The notes: generated from the sequence alone by a model not told the origin. A DNA stretch of 64,000 nucleotides from Bacteroidia bacterium (GCA_025454875.1 JALONP010000010.1:1-64000); one strand, 5' to 3'. Shown: positions 19,985-30,378, counted from the stretch's first letter. Made by a program: numbers and translations.

Positions 19985-22531
19985 ATGGAGAACGTAATCT
20001 ACTTAATTCCTGCACTTGGCTTAGTTGGATTGGCAATCATGGCGGTAAAAAGCGCATGGGTTAACAAACAAGAGTCGGGCGATGCAAAAATGACCGAGTT
20101 GGCTGGATACATTGCCAACGGAGCCATGGCTTTCTTAAAAGCTGAATGGAAAATTCTATCGTATTTTGTGGTGGTAGCCGCGCTTTTATTAGCGTATAGC
20201 GGCACCTTGGTTGAAACTTCAAGTCCAATTATTGCGATATCATTTATTATTGGTGCTGTATTTTCGGCACTTGCCGGATATATAGGCATGAACGTGGCAA
20301 CTAAAGCCAATGTTCGCACAACCCAAGCTGCTCGTACCAGTTTGGCTCAAGCGCTTAAAGTATCATTTACCGGAGGTTCGGTAATGGGTCTTGGCGTAGC
20401 TGGGCTGGCCGTTTTGGGCTTGGGATCGTTGTTTATTGTTTTTTACAATATGTATGTGGTAAGCACGGGTGCTTCGGTAAATGGTGTTGAAATGGAAAAA
20501 GCGCTTGAAGTATTAGCGGGCTTTTCATTAGGTGCCGAATCCATTGCTTTGTTTGCGCGTGTGGGTGGTGGTATATATACCAAAGCAGCCGATGTGGGTG
20601 CTGACTTGGTAGGAAAAGTAGAAGCCGGAATTCCTGAGGATGATGTGCGCAACCCTGCAACCATTGCTGATAATGTAGGCGATAACGTAGGTGATGTGGC
20701 CGGTATGGGTGCCGACTTATTTGGTTCATATGTAGCTACTATTTTGGCTACCATGGTATTGGGACGTGAAATTGTTTCGGCTGATAATTTTGGTGGGATT
20801 GCTCCAGTTTTATTGCCAATGTTAATTGCTGGTTTGGGAATCATTTTCTCGGTAATCGGGATGTGGTTTGTAAAAGTAAAAGACGATAAAGGAGATGTTC
20901 AAGGTGCTTTAAACTTAGGAAACTGGAGCTCAATTGTAATCACAGGTGTGGTTTCTTTCTTTTTAGTGAAATGGATGTTGCCAGAAACAATGGAAATTAG
21001 AGGTGTTGCATTTAGCAATATGGATGTGTTTTATGCGATTATTCTTGGCTTGGTAGTAGGTACATTAATGAGCATTATTACCGAGTATTATACGGCAATG
21101 GGCAAGCGCCCGGTACTATCTATTGTGAAACAATCAGGTACAGGTCATGCTACCAACATCATTGGTGGTTTATCTGTAGGGATGGAAAGTACCGTATTGC
21201 CAATTTTGGTTTTGGCTGCAGGTATTTACGGGTCGTTTGAATTTGCAGGATTGTATGGTGTGGCAATTGCTGCTGCAGGTATGATGGCTACTACTGCGAT
21301 GCAGTTGGCCATTGACGCATTTGGACCAATTGCGGATAATGCAGGAGGTATTGCAGAGATGAGCCAATTGCCTGAAGAGGTTCGTGGACGCACCGATAAT
21401 TTGGACGCTGTAGGAAACACAACAGCTGCTACGGGTAAAGGATTTGCGATTGCATCCGCGGCACTTACCTCACTTGCATTGTTTGCTGCGTTTGTTGGAG
21501 TTGCGGGAATCAATGCAATTGATATTTACAAAGCAAACGTATTAGCTGGGTTATTCGTAGGTGGAATGATTCCATTTATTTTCTCTTCATTGGCTATTGC
21601 AGCGGTGGGTAGAGCAGCGATGGATATGGTTAACGAAGTCCGCAGACAGTTTCGTGAAATTCCAGGAATTATGGAGTACAAAGCCAAACCTGAATACGAA
21701 AAATGTGTAGCTATTTCAACCAAAGCTTCTATTCGTGAAATGATTGCTCCAGGAGCCATTGCATTGGTAGTTCCAATTATTGTGGGTTTTGCTTTTGGAC
21801 CAGAAGTATTAGGTGGTTTACTTGCAGGCGTAACTGTAAGTGGAGTGTTAATGGGAATGTTCCAAAGCAACGCTGGTGGTGCATGGGACAATGCTAAAAA
21901 ATCGTTTGAGAAAGGGGTAGTGATTAATGGCGAAACATTCTACAAAAAATCAGAACCGCACAAAGCTTCTGTAACTGGAGATACCGTTGGTGATCCATTT
22001 AAAGATACTTCAGGACCCTCAATGAATATCTTGATTAAATTGATGTCGATTGTGTCGTTAATTATAGCACCACATATTGCTGTGGAAGGTGGACACCATG
22101 GAGACAAAATGATGCATGGCGAAAAAATGGAATGCTGCACCCCTGGAGGAGACATGAGCATGGAAGGCTGCGAGATGATGATGGGCAAATGCGAAATGTC
22201 AAAATGCAAAACCATGACCAAAGAAGAGTGTGCTGCTTATTGCGATGAAATGGGATGCACTCCTGAGGAGAAAGCAAAATGCTTAAGCATGTATGGTGCT
22301 GATGGAAAAATAGATGAAGCCAAAATCAAAGAGCTTTGTGAAAAAGAAATGTGCAAGGCTAATAAAATACCAGGCGCAAATGCACAATCTGAAAACTGTG
22401 ACAAAGGATGCAAAACCGCTGAAGAGTGCGCCAAAACCTGTGACGATAAATGTGTAGCTTCACACAATGAAGGCAAAGGATGCTGCACAACTGGCGAAAG
22501 CAATCATTGCGAACCAAAAAAGGAAATGTAG
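19985..22531 (+). CDS. hppA: Membrane-bound pyrophosphatase, K+-dependent type, with a Cys/Met-rich C-terminal extension
   Basis: 'GGGIYTKAADVGADLVGKVEAGIPEDDVRNPATIADNVGDNVGDVAGMGADLFGSY', 'GRTDNLDAVGNTTAATGKGFAIASAALTSLALFAAF'; Ala in GNTTAA fits the K+-dependent class. Confidence 0.96.
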   Translation: MENVIYLIPALGLVGLAIMAVKSAWVNKQESGDAKMTELAGYIANGAMAFLKAEWKILSYFVVVAALLLAYSGTLVETSSPIIAISFIIGAVFSALAGYIGMNVATKANVRTTQAARTSLAQALKVSFTGGSVMGLGVAGLAVLGLGSLFIVFYNMYVVSTGASVNGVEMEKALEVLAGFSLGAESIALFARVGGGIYTKAADVGADLVGKVEAGIPEDDVRNPATIADNVGDNVGDVAGMGADLFGSYVATILATMVLGREIVSADNFGGIAPVLLPMLIAGLGIIFSVIGMWFVKVKDDKGDVQGALNLGNWSSIVITGVVSFFLVKWMLPETMEIRGVAFSNMDVFYAIILGLVVGTLMSIITEYYTAMGKRPVLSIVKQSGTGHATNIIGGLSVGMESTVLPILVLAAGIYGSFEFAGLYGVAIAAAGMMATTAMQLAIDAFGPIADNAGGIAEMSQLPEEVRGRTDNLDAVGNTTAATGKGFAIASAALTSLALFAAFVGVAGINAIDIYKANVLAGLFVGGMIPFIFSSLAIAAVGRAAMDMVNEVRRQFREIPGIMEYKAKPEYEKCVAISTKASIREMIAPGAIALVVPIIVGFAFGPEVLGGLLAGVTVSGVLMGMFQSNAGGAWDNAKKSFEKGVVINGETFYKKSEPHKASVTGDTVGDPFKDTSGPSMNILIKLMSIVSLIIAPHIAVEGGHHGDKMMHGEKMECCTPGGDMSMEGCEMMMGKCEMSKCKTMTKEECAAYCDEMGCTPEEKAKCLSMYGADGKIDEAKIKELCEKEMCKANKIPGANAQSENCDKGCKTAEECAKTCDDKCVASHNEGKGCCTTGESNHCEPKKEM

Positions 22532-22551
22532 TAACAGTATCAATATTTAAA

Positions 22552-22585
22552 AAATCCTGCTTCAACCATGAAGCAGGATTTTTTT
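22552..22585. terminator. Intrinsic terminator after hppA
   Basis: AATCCTGCTTC aaccat GAAGCAGGATT followed by T-tract. Confidence 0.85.
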
Positions 22586-22641
22586 TGTTCATATCCTAAC
22601 CCCTAAACGAGTCTTTTGAAATTTATGAGTAAACCAGAGAG

Positions 22642-23262
22642 CTAAAACAACTCCGTAATATAAACACCCCCGTGGTTATAGTAAATCAAACCAACTGAAT
22701 CATTGACGTATGCTTCAAAATAGTTGTTCACTTGGCATTTGTGAACATGCGTATACGTCTTATTGTTTAAGGTATAATTACCAATATAGGTTTTGGCGTT
22801 TGGATCTCTAAAATCCTTTAATGCAATTTTCACATAACCCCATACTGGCATTTGGAATTCTAGTGAATCATGAATATAGTCATAGGTAATAAAATAATTA
22901 AACCTACTATACGGACTCGAAAGACTCGCAACTACGATTTTATAATAGTTCACTGTATAAGTACACAAACCATCTTTTGATTTTTTCAAACATTTAGAGT
23001 GTATAACACTACCTTTTTGCGGTTGACTGAAATTTAAATAAGATTCGCGTGCGCCTGGGTACTCAGTAACACGAATTGAGTCTCCTCTTCTTTCTGAGAA
23101 ATACCTATAACGATTCAATTGTTCGTCTGTAGGATCTAAGGTAATGGTAATTGGCTCTTCTATGTCTGCAATTTTATCCTTGCAAGCGTGCAGCGCCAAT
23201 GCAAATACATTGAATAATAAAATAGGAGCAATTTGTTTTACAAGAATGATAGGAGTTTTCAT
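22642..23262 (-). CDS. Hypothetical exported protein (possible lipoprotein)
   Basis: 206 aa, N-terminal 'LLFNVFALALHACKDK' lipobox-like. Confidence 0.65.
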   Translation of the reverse strand: MKTPIILVKQIAPILLFNVFALALHACKDKIADIEEPITITLDPTDEQLNRYRYFSERRGDSIRVTEYPGARESYLNFSQPQKGSVIHSKCLKKSKDGLCTYTVNYYKIVVASLSSPYSRFNYFITYDYIHDSLEFQMPVWGYVKIALKDFRDPNAKTYIGNYTLNNKTYTHVHKCQVNNYFEAYVNDSVGLIYYNHGGVYITELF

Positions 23263-23336
23263 AAGGGTAGTAGGTTAAAGTATTAAACGATTGTGCAGAA
23301 AATCATATGAGTAAAGATAACCACAATTATTCAAAA

Positions 23337-24101
23337 CTAAAACATGGCCCGCCAATACAATTTACCGGCATAATCTTCCCAATCTTTAAATGCTTCGAGC
23401 AATTCCTTGGTGTACTCGTTAACGGGAATGGGCTTTGACTTGCGTTTTGCGGCAGGTACCTGCAACTCTATTGGTGTTACAACCGTATTTTGTACCGAAG
23501 TGGCGAACAAGGTATAATGGATTCGTGGAATCACAATTCCCAAAATCATTCCTGGTAATCCATTAAACAATTCGGGACCACTGCTCACTGGAATTTCATT
23601 GGTATAAAAAGCAATCACATAAATGGAGTCGAACAAAATAGTGGTTGCCTTGCGGCAATTTTTACCAGCAATCTCGCGGTACTCGTTGGTGAGTTTCCAC
23701 TTTAAACTTGGAAGCGAATCTTCAATGCGGTAATCTTTTTCAAATACATTCTTCTCGGCAACAAATGTGCGTTGGTTCAGTGAAGTATACACCGTATTCT
23801 TGTAGGCTACCCTAAACCAACGTTGGTTAAATGGCGCCTCATCCTCTAGGGTCATTTTATACATTGTTTGGGTGGTGTTAAATGCCAATTCAAACTGATC
23901 AATTCGGTATTTAGGTGCTATCTTAAGCATTTCTTCGTACCATGTACTCGGTTCGTCTTCGGCCTTTTGCTCATCTTGAATTAACTTATGCATATTCTCT
24001 TTGCGCTCAAACACAATTTTACCTTGCAATACAAGTTGTTGGGCTAATGTTAGTTGCGCAAGCCCTAACATGAGTAGCAACGATAATAAACGCTTATTCA
24101 T
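23337..24101 (-). CDS. GLPGLI family protein
   Basis: 'ELFNGLPGMILGIVIP' motif, signal peptide; start taken at MNKRLLSLLL. Confidence 0.87.
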   Translation of the reverse strand: MNKRLLSLLLMLGLAQLTLAQQLVLQGKIVFERKENMHKLIQDEQKAEDEPSTWYEEMLKIAPKYRIDQFELAFNTTQTMYKMTLEDEAPFNQRWFRVAYKNTVYTSLNQRTFVAEKNVFEKDYRIEDSLPSLKWKLTNEYREIAGKNCRKATTILFDSIYVIAFYTNEIPVSSGPELFNGLPGMILGIVIPRIHYTLFATSVQNTVVTPIELQVPAAKRKSKPIPVNEYTKELLEAFKDWEDYAGKLYWRAMF

Positions 24102-26862
24102 CTTGACCTCCTCCTGATGCGCCACCTTTACTAAAATTCCAAGTTAAACTCACCATAAAATAACGCTTTAAAATGGTGTATGTATTTTCATTGATAAAGT
24201 TGCTTTGCGCGTTTCTCCTAAATCCTATATTTTGATTTAAAATATCATTGCAAGCTACTTTTACCTCTAGGTTTTTCTTTTCCAAAAGCTTGGCTTTTAC
24301 GTAGGCGTTCCAAATAACCGTATTCAGGTTCTGGGTAAATGTTTCGGTTTGCTGGCGGTAATTGTAAGTTACATCCGAACCTATATCGTAACGTTTGGCA
24401 ATGGTGTAGGTAGCATCTAAGCTTACCGTAGTAACCCAAAACTGTGTGACCACATCGGGTCTAATACTTGACTTAGATTGATTGTAATCAAAATCAACAC
24501 TGGTATACGCACTTAACCGTTCTTCTTTATCGTAATACACATTAAAACCTGGCCCAAGAGAGTAGTTGGTATTGGTATTGCGTAAATTGTTTAACTCATT
24601 GTTGTTGCGCGAATAATTGGTGCTTAAATTGGTTCCAATTCCAAAATCAGTGCCTTTAATATCTGACCAATAATTGAGGTAGGCATACGCATTTTGATTT
24701 CCAGATACATTGATTGTTTGGTTGATACTTTGACCAAACTCATTCACAATTGTTCGATTGGCAAAATCATTTTGAACCATCGAAAAATTTGCATACGCAT
24801 AAATACCTGATCCGCTTACAGGCTTGTAATTATTGTAGTTCAGCGAAAAGTTATTGGTAAAACTTTGAGCCAAATTGGGATTGCCAATGGTTAAACTAAG
24901 TGGATTGATATTATCAATAATGGGTTGTATTTGTTGCAACGATGGCTGCCGTGTTCGTCCTGAATAGTTAATACTTAAGCTTGTATTGTTTCGAATCTTG
25001 TATTGAAAATTAGCAGAAGGAAACAGATTTAAAAAGTACTGATTGAATACTTGATTGGTTTCAACATCTTTTTGCCTCAAATCTGTATACGACACCTTGC
25101 CTCCAAACGAATACACAATTTTTTTGGTATTGTATTTAATGGCCAATCCTCCCCTATTTACGGATATATCATACCTGAGAGCATTGCTCAGTGAATCCAC
25201 TTCGCTTGTATAATTGCCATTGGCATCTTTGTCCAATGAAAAACGTTCCGAAGTATTTACATTAATCTTAGAGTTAAAATCAGCTACCACAAACCATTTA
25301 GAACTCAGTGGCTCAGTATAATTCACATTGGCCACAAAGGTGTTCACTCTGCTCGAAGAAGTCCGCTTTTGGTCAATAGACGTTTTAGATAGCAACTGTC
25401 CCCCCTCGTAAAAATTGGCAGTCGACACCAAAAAACCTTCTGAACTTCCATATTCCCAAGTTTGGTCCAAGTCAATTGCAAGGCTACGTCCTTTGGTTTT
25501 GAATTTATGTCCCAAATACAATCCGACATTATACGTTTGATTCACATTGGTATTGTTTTCTGTTCGCTGGTTATCGTTTACTTTAATATTGTTGCTGTTT
25601 AGGTTTTCTGTAACGTAATCGTTGTTGTTTTGAGTGTTGAGTTGTGTACCTGTTGCATCAACCTTAAGTGTGGTGAGCGAGTCCAATTTCCAAGCGTATT
25701 TTCCACTTCCTTTAATGAGTTGCTTTGCATTGTTAAACCGATTGAGTTGGTTGTTAAAATAGAGTGTATCAGGTAAAATAAACTTTGTGTAATTGTTGTT
25801 AAATCCATTCACATCCATCAGTTGGTATTTGATATTGGTATTTACACTGTGAGTATCGGTTTTAGATTTATCAGCATATACACCACCAGCATAAAATGTA
25901 CGCGGAATTCCCACTCCATCAAAATTCTCGTCACCCCTGCTGTAGTAAGAATACACGTTTCCTGACTCTTCATCTACATAAGTATTTTCGCCTGCACCAA
26001 AGCGTTGCTGGTCGTCCCAGTTAAGGCCAGTTTTATTGGTATTGGAAACTGCTGCAAAGGCCGAAATTTTTTGTTTGTTGCGAAACTTATTAAACATGGC
26101 ATCGTGTTCAAATCGGTTTTGCGTACCAAAGCCAGCGCTCAGTTTTCCGAAGTAGCCCTTTTTGGCATCTTCTTTTAATTTAAGGTTTATGGTTTTATCT
26201 TTTTGTCCATCTTCTATTCCAGTAAAAGCAGCTTCATCGCTTTTTTTGTCAAATACCTGCACAGACTCTACATTGGTTGCCTTGATGTTCTTAGTGGCTA
26301 CTGTTGGATCATCTCCAAAAAACTCTTCGCCATCTACCAATACCTTTTTAACCTCTTGTCCTTGTGCTTTGATTTTTCCATTTTTATCAACCTGAATACC
26401 TGGAAGTCTTTTTAACAAATCTTCCACGTTTGATTCTTTGTTTACCAAAAAACTATCCACCAAGTACTCAGTGGTATCACCTTTAATAGAAATGGCATTG
26501 CGCTTTTCTTTAATGATTACTTCGCGAAGCAAATTGGCCTTGGATACCATGTAAATTGGAGGCAAAACCTTGGTTTCGTTTTCAATTAAACTCAAATCCT
26601 CTTCGTAATCAGCAAATGTTGGTCGAGATACCAATAAGGTATAAGAGCCAGGGGTGATATTGTTAAATGTGAAAGAACCGTTTTCACTTGCCCAAAGGTG
26701 AGCCACCAAAATAGAATCGCTTTTTCGAATAAGGGATACGCTCGAATAGGCCATGGGCTTATAATTGACTGTATCAGCCAAGGAGCCCGAAAGCGATGCT
26801 TGCTGCGCGTTTGCATGCGCAAACAATGCACAAAAGGTGAGTAACGTAAGTAAGTATCTCAT
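24094..26862 (-). CDS. TonB-dependent receptor-like outer membrane beta-barrel protein with carboxypeptidase-regulatory-like N-terminus
   Basis: 'LSGSLADTVNYKPMAYSSVSLI', plug 'VEDLLKRLPGIQVDKNGKIKAQGQEVKKVLVDGEEFFGDDP', long beta-barrel. Confidence 0.9.
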   Translation of the reverse strand: MRYLLTLLTFCALFAHANAQQASLSGSLADTVNYKPMAYSSVSLIRKSDSILVAHLWASENGSFTFNNITPGSYTLLVSRPTFADYEEDLSLIENETKVLPPIYMVSKANLLREVIIKEKRNAISIKGDTTEYLVDSFLVNKESNVEDLLKRLPGIQVDKNGKIKAQGQEVKKVLVDGEEFFGDDPTVATKNIKATNVESVQVFDKKSDEAAFTGIEDGQKDKTINLKLKEDAKKGYFGKLSAGFGTQNRFEHDAMFNKFRNKQKISAFAAVSNTNKTGLNWDDQQRFGAGENTYVDEESGNVYSYYSRGDENFDGVGIPRTFYAGGVYADKSKTDTHSVNTNIKYQLMDVNGFNNNYTKFILPDTLYFNNQLNRFNNAKQLIKGSGKYAWKLDSLTTLKVDATGTQLNTQNNNDYVTENLNSNNIKVNDNQRTENNTNVNQTYNVGLYLGHKFKTKGRSLAIDLDQTWEYGSSEGFLVSTANFYEGGQLLSKTSIDQKRTSSSRVNTFVANVNYTEPLSSKWFVVADFNSKINVNTSERFSLDKDANGNYTSEVDSLSNALRYDISVNRGGLAIKYNTKKIVYSFGGKVSYTDLRQKDVETNQVFNQYFLNLFPSANFQYKIRNNTSLSINYSGRTRQPSLQQIQPIIDNINPLSLTIGNPNLAQSFTNNFSLNYNNYKPVSGSGIYAYANFSMVQNDFANRTIVNEFGQSINQTINVSGNQNAYAYLNYWSDIKGTDFGIGTNLSTNYSRNNNELNNLRNTNTNYSLGPGFNVYYDKEERLSAYTSVDFDYNQSKSSIRPDVVTQFWVTTVSLDATYTIAKRYDIGSDVTYNYRQQTETFTQNLNTVIWNAYVKAKLLEKKNLEVKVACNDILNQNIGFRRNAQSNFINENTYTILKRYFMVSLTWNFSKGGASGGGQDE

Positions 26863-27047
26863 TAGGAGTAAACTCGAATATGCGGTAATTCGTGTTAAAA
26901 ACCTATATCCCGTTTCTTAAAATTTGATAAACGGTACATGTCTGATCATATCGGCAATGTTCGTTTGAAGATGATGGTAGGGGTTTATGAACAAGAACAC
27001 ATGCTATAACAAAATACCACAACGCATTTTATCATATCCTCCTTGTT

Positions 27048-28169
27048 CTACTGGATAACCAAAGTAGGCGCACTGCCATATAACACTTTTGGAACAAAAA
27101 CCAACAAACCACTATCGCTAAAAAAAGGAAACCTAGCGAGATCTCTAAGTGTATATAAGTCTAATTTCGTTTGGCTGATCAAACGGTAGTTAACCCTTGA
27201 ATATACGTTCATCCAAAAAACATCCTTTTTTCGCGTGATGACTTTTATTTGAATTGAATCCACATGAAAATCACAAATGCTAAAGTTAATATCAAAAACC
27301 TCATTCTTCTCAACTCCGGCATAATTTCGACTATCAGACTGTTCCGATGCTAACTGAATCATGCTATCGGTAACAAGATTATATAAAGTAGCGGAAGCAT
27401 AAGGCATTAGAAAAGGTTTATTGTAAATAAAATCTAGTAAACCATAACCGAGTCCACTCTTTTGGTGATAAGTTGATACTTGCGCTTTGCAAAAGCCATC
27501 AAATAACAATTCGTTTCCCACTTCCTTCCACTTTCCTAAAAAGTAATTAGGTTCAGCATCACTTACCATTGGCTTTGCTATGGAAAACACCCATGTTTGT
27601 TTGTCTTTAAAAAAATCAATCTCGCCATTTAAGTAATAACCAAGCGTTTCATTTATTCCCCTAATTGGACGGTAAATAACTTTTTGACTATCTGTTATTT
27701 CAAGCAATACATGAAATGGTGCCAACACAAAGTCCTTTTGCGGATCATATTTCTGACCAGGCAAATTCCTTGGCAACGCTTTAATTTCATAAGCCTCGAC
27801 TATCGTATACAATTTATTGTCATGAACATAACACCTTCCAATTTTTGATGGATCGCTCACATCATTTGCTGCATACATCTTGATAGCGTTGTTATAAGTT
27901 ACTCCATTATCACCGAAAGCAGATTCATATACCTTTTGTAGAATAGAACCATCTACCTTAAAATTTAAAAGAGTAACAGAATCATGAATTCGGTAACGCC
28001 ATATTTGCTTATTTTTATTATTTACCAGATTCACTATACCGTCTTGGATAGCAAGCACCTGAGCATCGTTGAATGCACTTGGAAGACCAATTTTAGAATA
28101 GAATTTGGACTGGACATCGATTGTCAATCCTGAAACAAATATTGTAATTACTATTCTAACAATCTTCAT
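27048..28169 (-). CDS. Uncharacterised exported protein, possibly beta-propeller-like
   Basis: Signal-like N-terminus; repeated short beta-strand pattern; start taken at MKIVRIV. Confidence 0.6.
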   Translation of the reverse strand: MKIVRIVITIFVSGLTIDVQSKFYSKIGLPSAFNDAQVLAIQDGIVNLVNNKNKQIWRYRIHDSVTLLNFKVDGSILQKVYESAFGDNGVTYNNAIKMYAANDVSDPSKIGRCYVHDNKLYTIVEAYEIKALPRNLPGQKYDPQKDFVLAPFHVLLEITDSQKVIYRPIRGINETLGYYLNGEIDFFKDKQTWVFSIAKPMVSDAEPNYFLGKWKEVGNELLFDGFCKAQVSTYHQKSGLGYGLLDFIYNKPFLMPYASATLYNLVTDSMIQLASEQSDSRNYAGVEKNEVFDINFSICDFHVDSIQIKVITRKKDVFWMNVYSRVNYRLISQTKLDLYTLRDLARFPFFSDSGLLVFVPKVLYGSAPTLVIQ

Positions 28170-28334
28170 GCTGAAGATAAACCTAGAGTATGTCATACTT
28201 TTATATGGTACTAATTCCTAATATAATGAAATCTGTACTAATTTATGTAAGCTAAAAAAAATGTGTAGTTGGTAGTTAGGTCATTTTAATCCCCAAAAGA
28301 GTGAATGTGAAGATAGCCCGCTGTGTCATTTCAT

Positions 28335-29759
28335 TTACTTTATCCTTTGCCTAATAATTGAATTACTACCTGAAGGAAAGAGCAATATAAAATTTGATGT
28401 ATGAAATAAGGGTATAGACCTAAACATATCTGTATTCTTACCAAAGTACAATAGCGATTTAGCTTCAATCAAACTCTTGCCAGCTATGTTGAAACTTTGG
28501 TAATAGAGTGTACCCTTCAATGCGAACAGTAGATGGATAATTTCACCTTCAATTATAAAATCATGTACCATATAATTGACTGACTTAGGTTCGTACGGGT
28601 CGTCTGATGGTTCAACCAAGTTGTTAAGATTGTCAATTTTCAATGTAATGGCATCATCAGGTTTTAGAAAACTGTCTACAGTATTAGAAAAGCGATGCAT
28701 CAGGTAATCTCCTTTAATGACATAATCGTTTAAATCATAAATCACATTATAGCTATAACTTAATCTAGGTAAATCAGGACCAATGGGATATCTAAAAACG
28801 AAGTCTTCCTGTATACGACCCCAATATCCAATGTATTGGTTGGTTTTAGCAGTATTTGTCCTATTAATATTTATACGCAATCCTGAGTCTAAAACATCCA
28901 ATTTCGAACCATTAAGCTGATAATCTTGATAATAATAGATAAGGGTGGTGTCTTCAACGGTATTTCGAACACAATTCGACCCAGCATATCTCCCATTAAC
29001 AAATTTGACTAGATTATACATAAGGAAAAAACAGGTATCAGCCTTTTGCTTATAATTGCAAACTTTCGGATACAAACTCTCCATCAACACGTACACGGTA
29101 TCGCCTCTTACATCAAAAGAAATAAATTGATTTAATTTTATAAAAGGGGGCACCTTCATTCTTTTAACAAACGTATCCAATTTGTAATACGAAAAGCTAT
29201 CTTTAAAATAATTTGAATATGCGTCTTTGAGAATAGAAGTTTTAATATCCATCTTTTTAACAGAATATTTATTATTCAAATCAAACAATTCAATCCTACT
29301 GTTGACCATATCAAAAACGTATAACCTATATCCGTATATTTTATAATCAAATGTAGAGGGCAACTTGTCAATCAAATATGTAGTGTCTTCTAAGAAAAGA
29401 GAAGGTAAATGGTTCGTTAGGTTCCTTAAAGTAAACTCGTCCCTAATGTTTCCATACCTATTAGTAACAACTACAGATGTTGCCTTGAATTTATCAAAAA
29501 CCGTGTATAATGAATCAGAAAAAACGATTGACTGGTTTATGGAATCATTTATAAAAATAGAATCAAGTTCATCTTGATCAACAATGAAATCTTCTTTAAA
29601 AACGAAAACAATTTTTGACTTACTAGAAAATTGGGTTAACAGTTTAAGTTGGGTTAAGCAACTAAAACAATCATTTCTATTAACTTTAACATAGTTAATT
29701 TGGGAAAATGAGTTGAGGTAAAACTGAATGAATACATAAAATAACAACAACAATTTCAT
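28335..29759 (-). CDS. Uncharacterised exported protein with a CxxC N-terminal segment and a propeller-like remainder
   Basis: 'YVKVNRNDCFSCLTQLKLLTQFSSKSKIVFVF' resembles a thioredoxin-like CxxC start; remainder has repeated beta segments. Confidence 0.6.
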   Translation of the reverse strand: MKLLLLFYVFIQFYLNSFSQINYVKVNRNDCFSCLTQLKLLTQFSSKSKIVFVFKEDFIVDQDELDSIFINDSINQSIVFSDSLYTVFDKFKATSVVVTNRYGNIRDEFTLRNLTNHLPSLFLEDTTYLIDKLPSTFDYKIYGYRLYVFDMVNSRIELFDLNNKYSVKKMDIKTSILKDAYSNYFKDSFSYYKLDTFVKRMKVPPFIKLNQFISFDVRGDTVYVLMESLYPKVCNYKQKADTCFFLMYNLVKFVNGRYAGSNCVRNTVEDTTLIYYYQDYQLNGSKLDVLDSGLRININRTNTAKTNQYIGYWGRIQEDFVFRYPIGPDLPRLSYSYNVIYDLNDYVIKGDYLMHRFSNTVDSFLKPDDAITLKIDNLNNLVEPSDDPYEPKSVNYMVHDFIIEGEIIHLLFALKGTLYYQSFNIAGKSLIEAKSLLYFGKNTDMFRSIPLFHTSNFILLFPSGSNSIIRQRIK

Positions 29760-29783
29760 ATACAGAGGGATTAAGCGAAAAAG

Positions 29784-29808
29784 GCTCCGGTAAAAAAATC
29801 ACCGGAGC
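29784..29808 (-). terminator. Strong hairpin between the small secreted peptide gene and the downstream genes
   Basis: Minus strand GCTCCGGT gattttttt ACCGGAGC then CTTTTT. Confidence 0.8.
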
Positions 29809-29814
29809 TTAAAA

Positions 29815-30099
29815 TTAATCATTTGAGACTTCTTGCACATTTGTAATGAAGTATTGTGCATCATTCACTTCGTCAAGAATTCGATCATAATTCCAGTTCC
29901 CTTGCCACCTTGAAAAGTAAATAACCCCATCAATAACCTCAGCACAAACACCACCACCTCTGCATGATAATGTACCAGATGAACTTGAACTCCATCTAAA
30001 TCCATCGTACTTTCTTGGCAGAGGCCAAGCATTTACGGTTTGAATCAACAATGTGATCATTAAGACCAATAAACATTTGATTTTAAAATTGTTTCTCAT
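29815..30099 (-). CDS. Small secreted peptide precursor-like protein
   Basis: 94 aa; Sec signal 'CLLVLMITLLIQTVNA|WPLPRKY', mature part with 'SCRGGGVCAEV' Cys pair. Confidence 0.55.
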   Translation of the reverse strand: MRNNFKIKCLLVLMITLLIQTVNAWPLPRKYDGFRWSSSSSGTLSCRGGGVCAEVIDGVIYFSRWQGNWNYDRILDEVNDAQYFITNVQEVSND

Positions 30100-30378
30100 A
30101 AAAGTTAAAAATAAAAAGTTAAAAATTCTCTCTACAAATTCGAGAGTTGGGGTTGGGTTAAGCGCTTATTAAACAACCAATACAAATTTCTAAGAAAAAA
30201 AAAACGATGAAAGCAAATTCGAATTGTAAAAATATTGAATCGCCTTGTTTTACTAATGAAGAAAATATTCTTCTATACAACTATTTAATTGCAATCTTGT
30301 TTAAACCACCCTCTTTCAAACAAGAGTATACTCGAAATTATAGTTTTATCAAGTTCGTTTTCAATTTATCTTCGCCCA

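Noticed and set aside
20433-22592. Long minus-strand ORFs opposite hppA
   Set aside because: Antisense shadows of a highly biased, well-supported CDS; low-complexity His/Pro/Leu or Ser/Pro/Ala content.
24094-26862. Large TonB-like barrel considered as the SusC of the glucan operon
   Set aside because: It is about 25 kb away, has no SusD neighbour, and sits next to a GLPGLI gene, which is a common non-PUL pairing.
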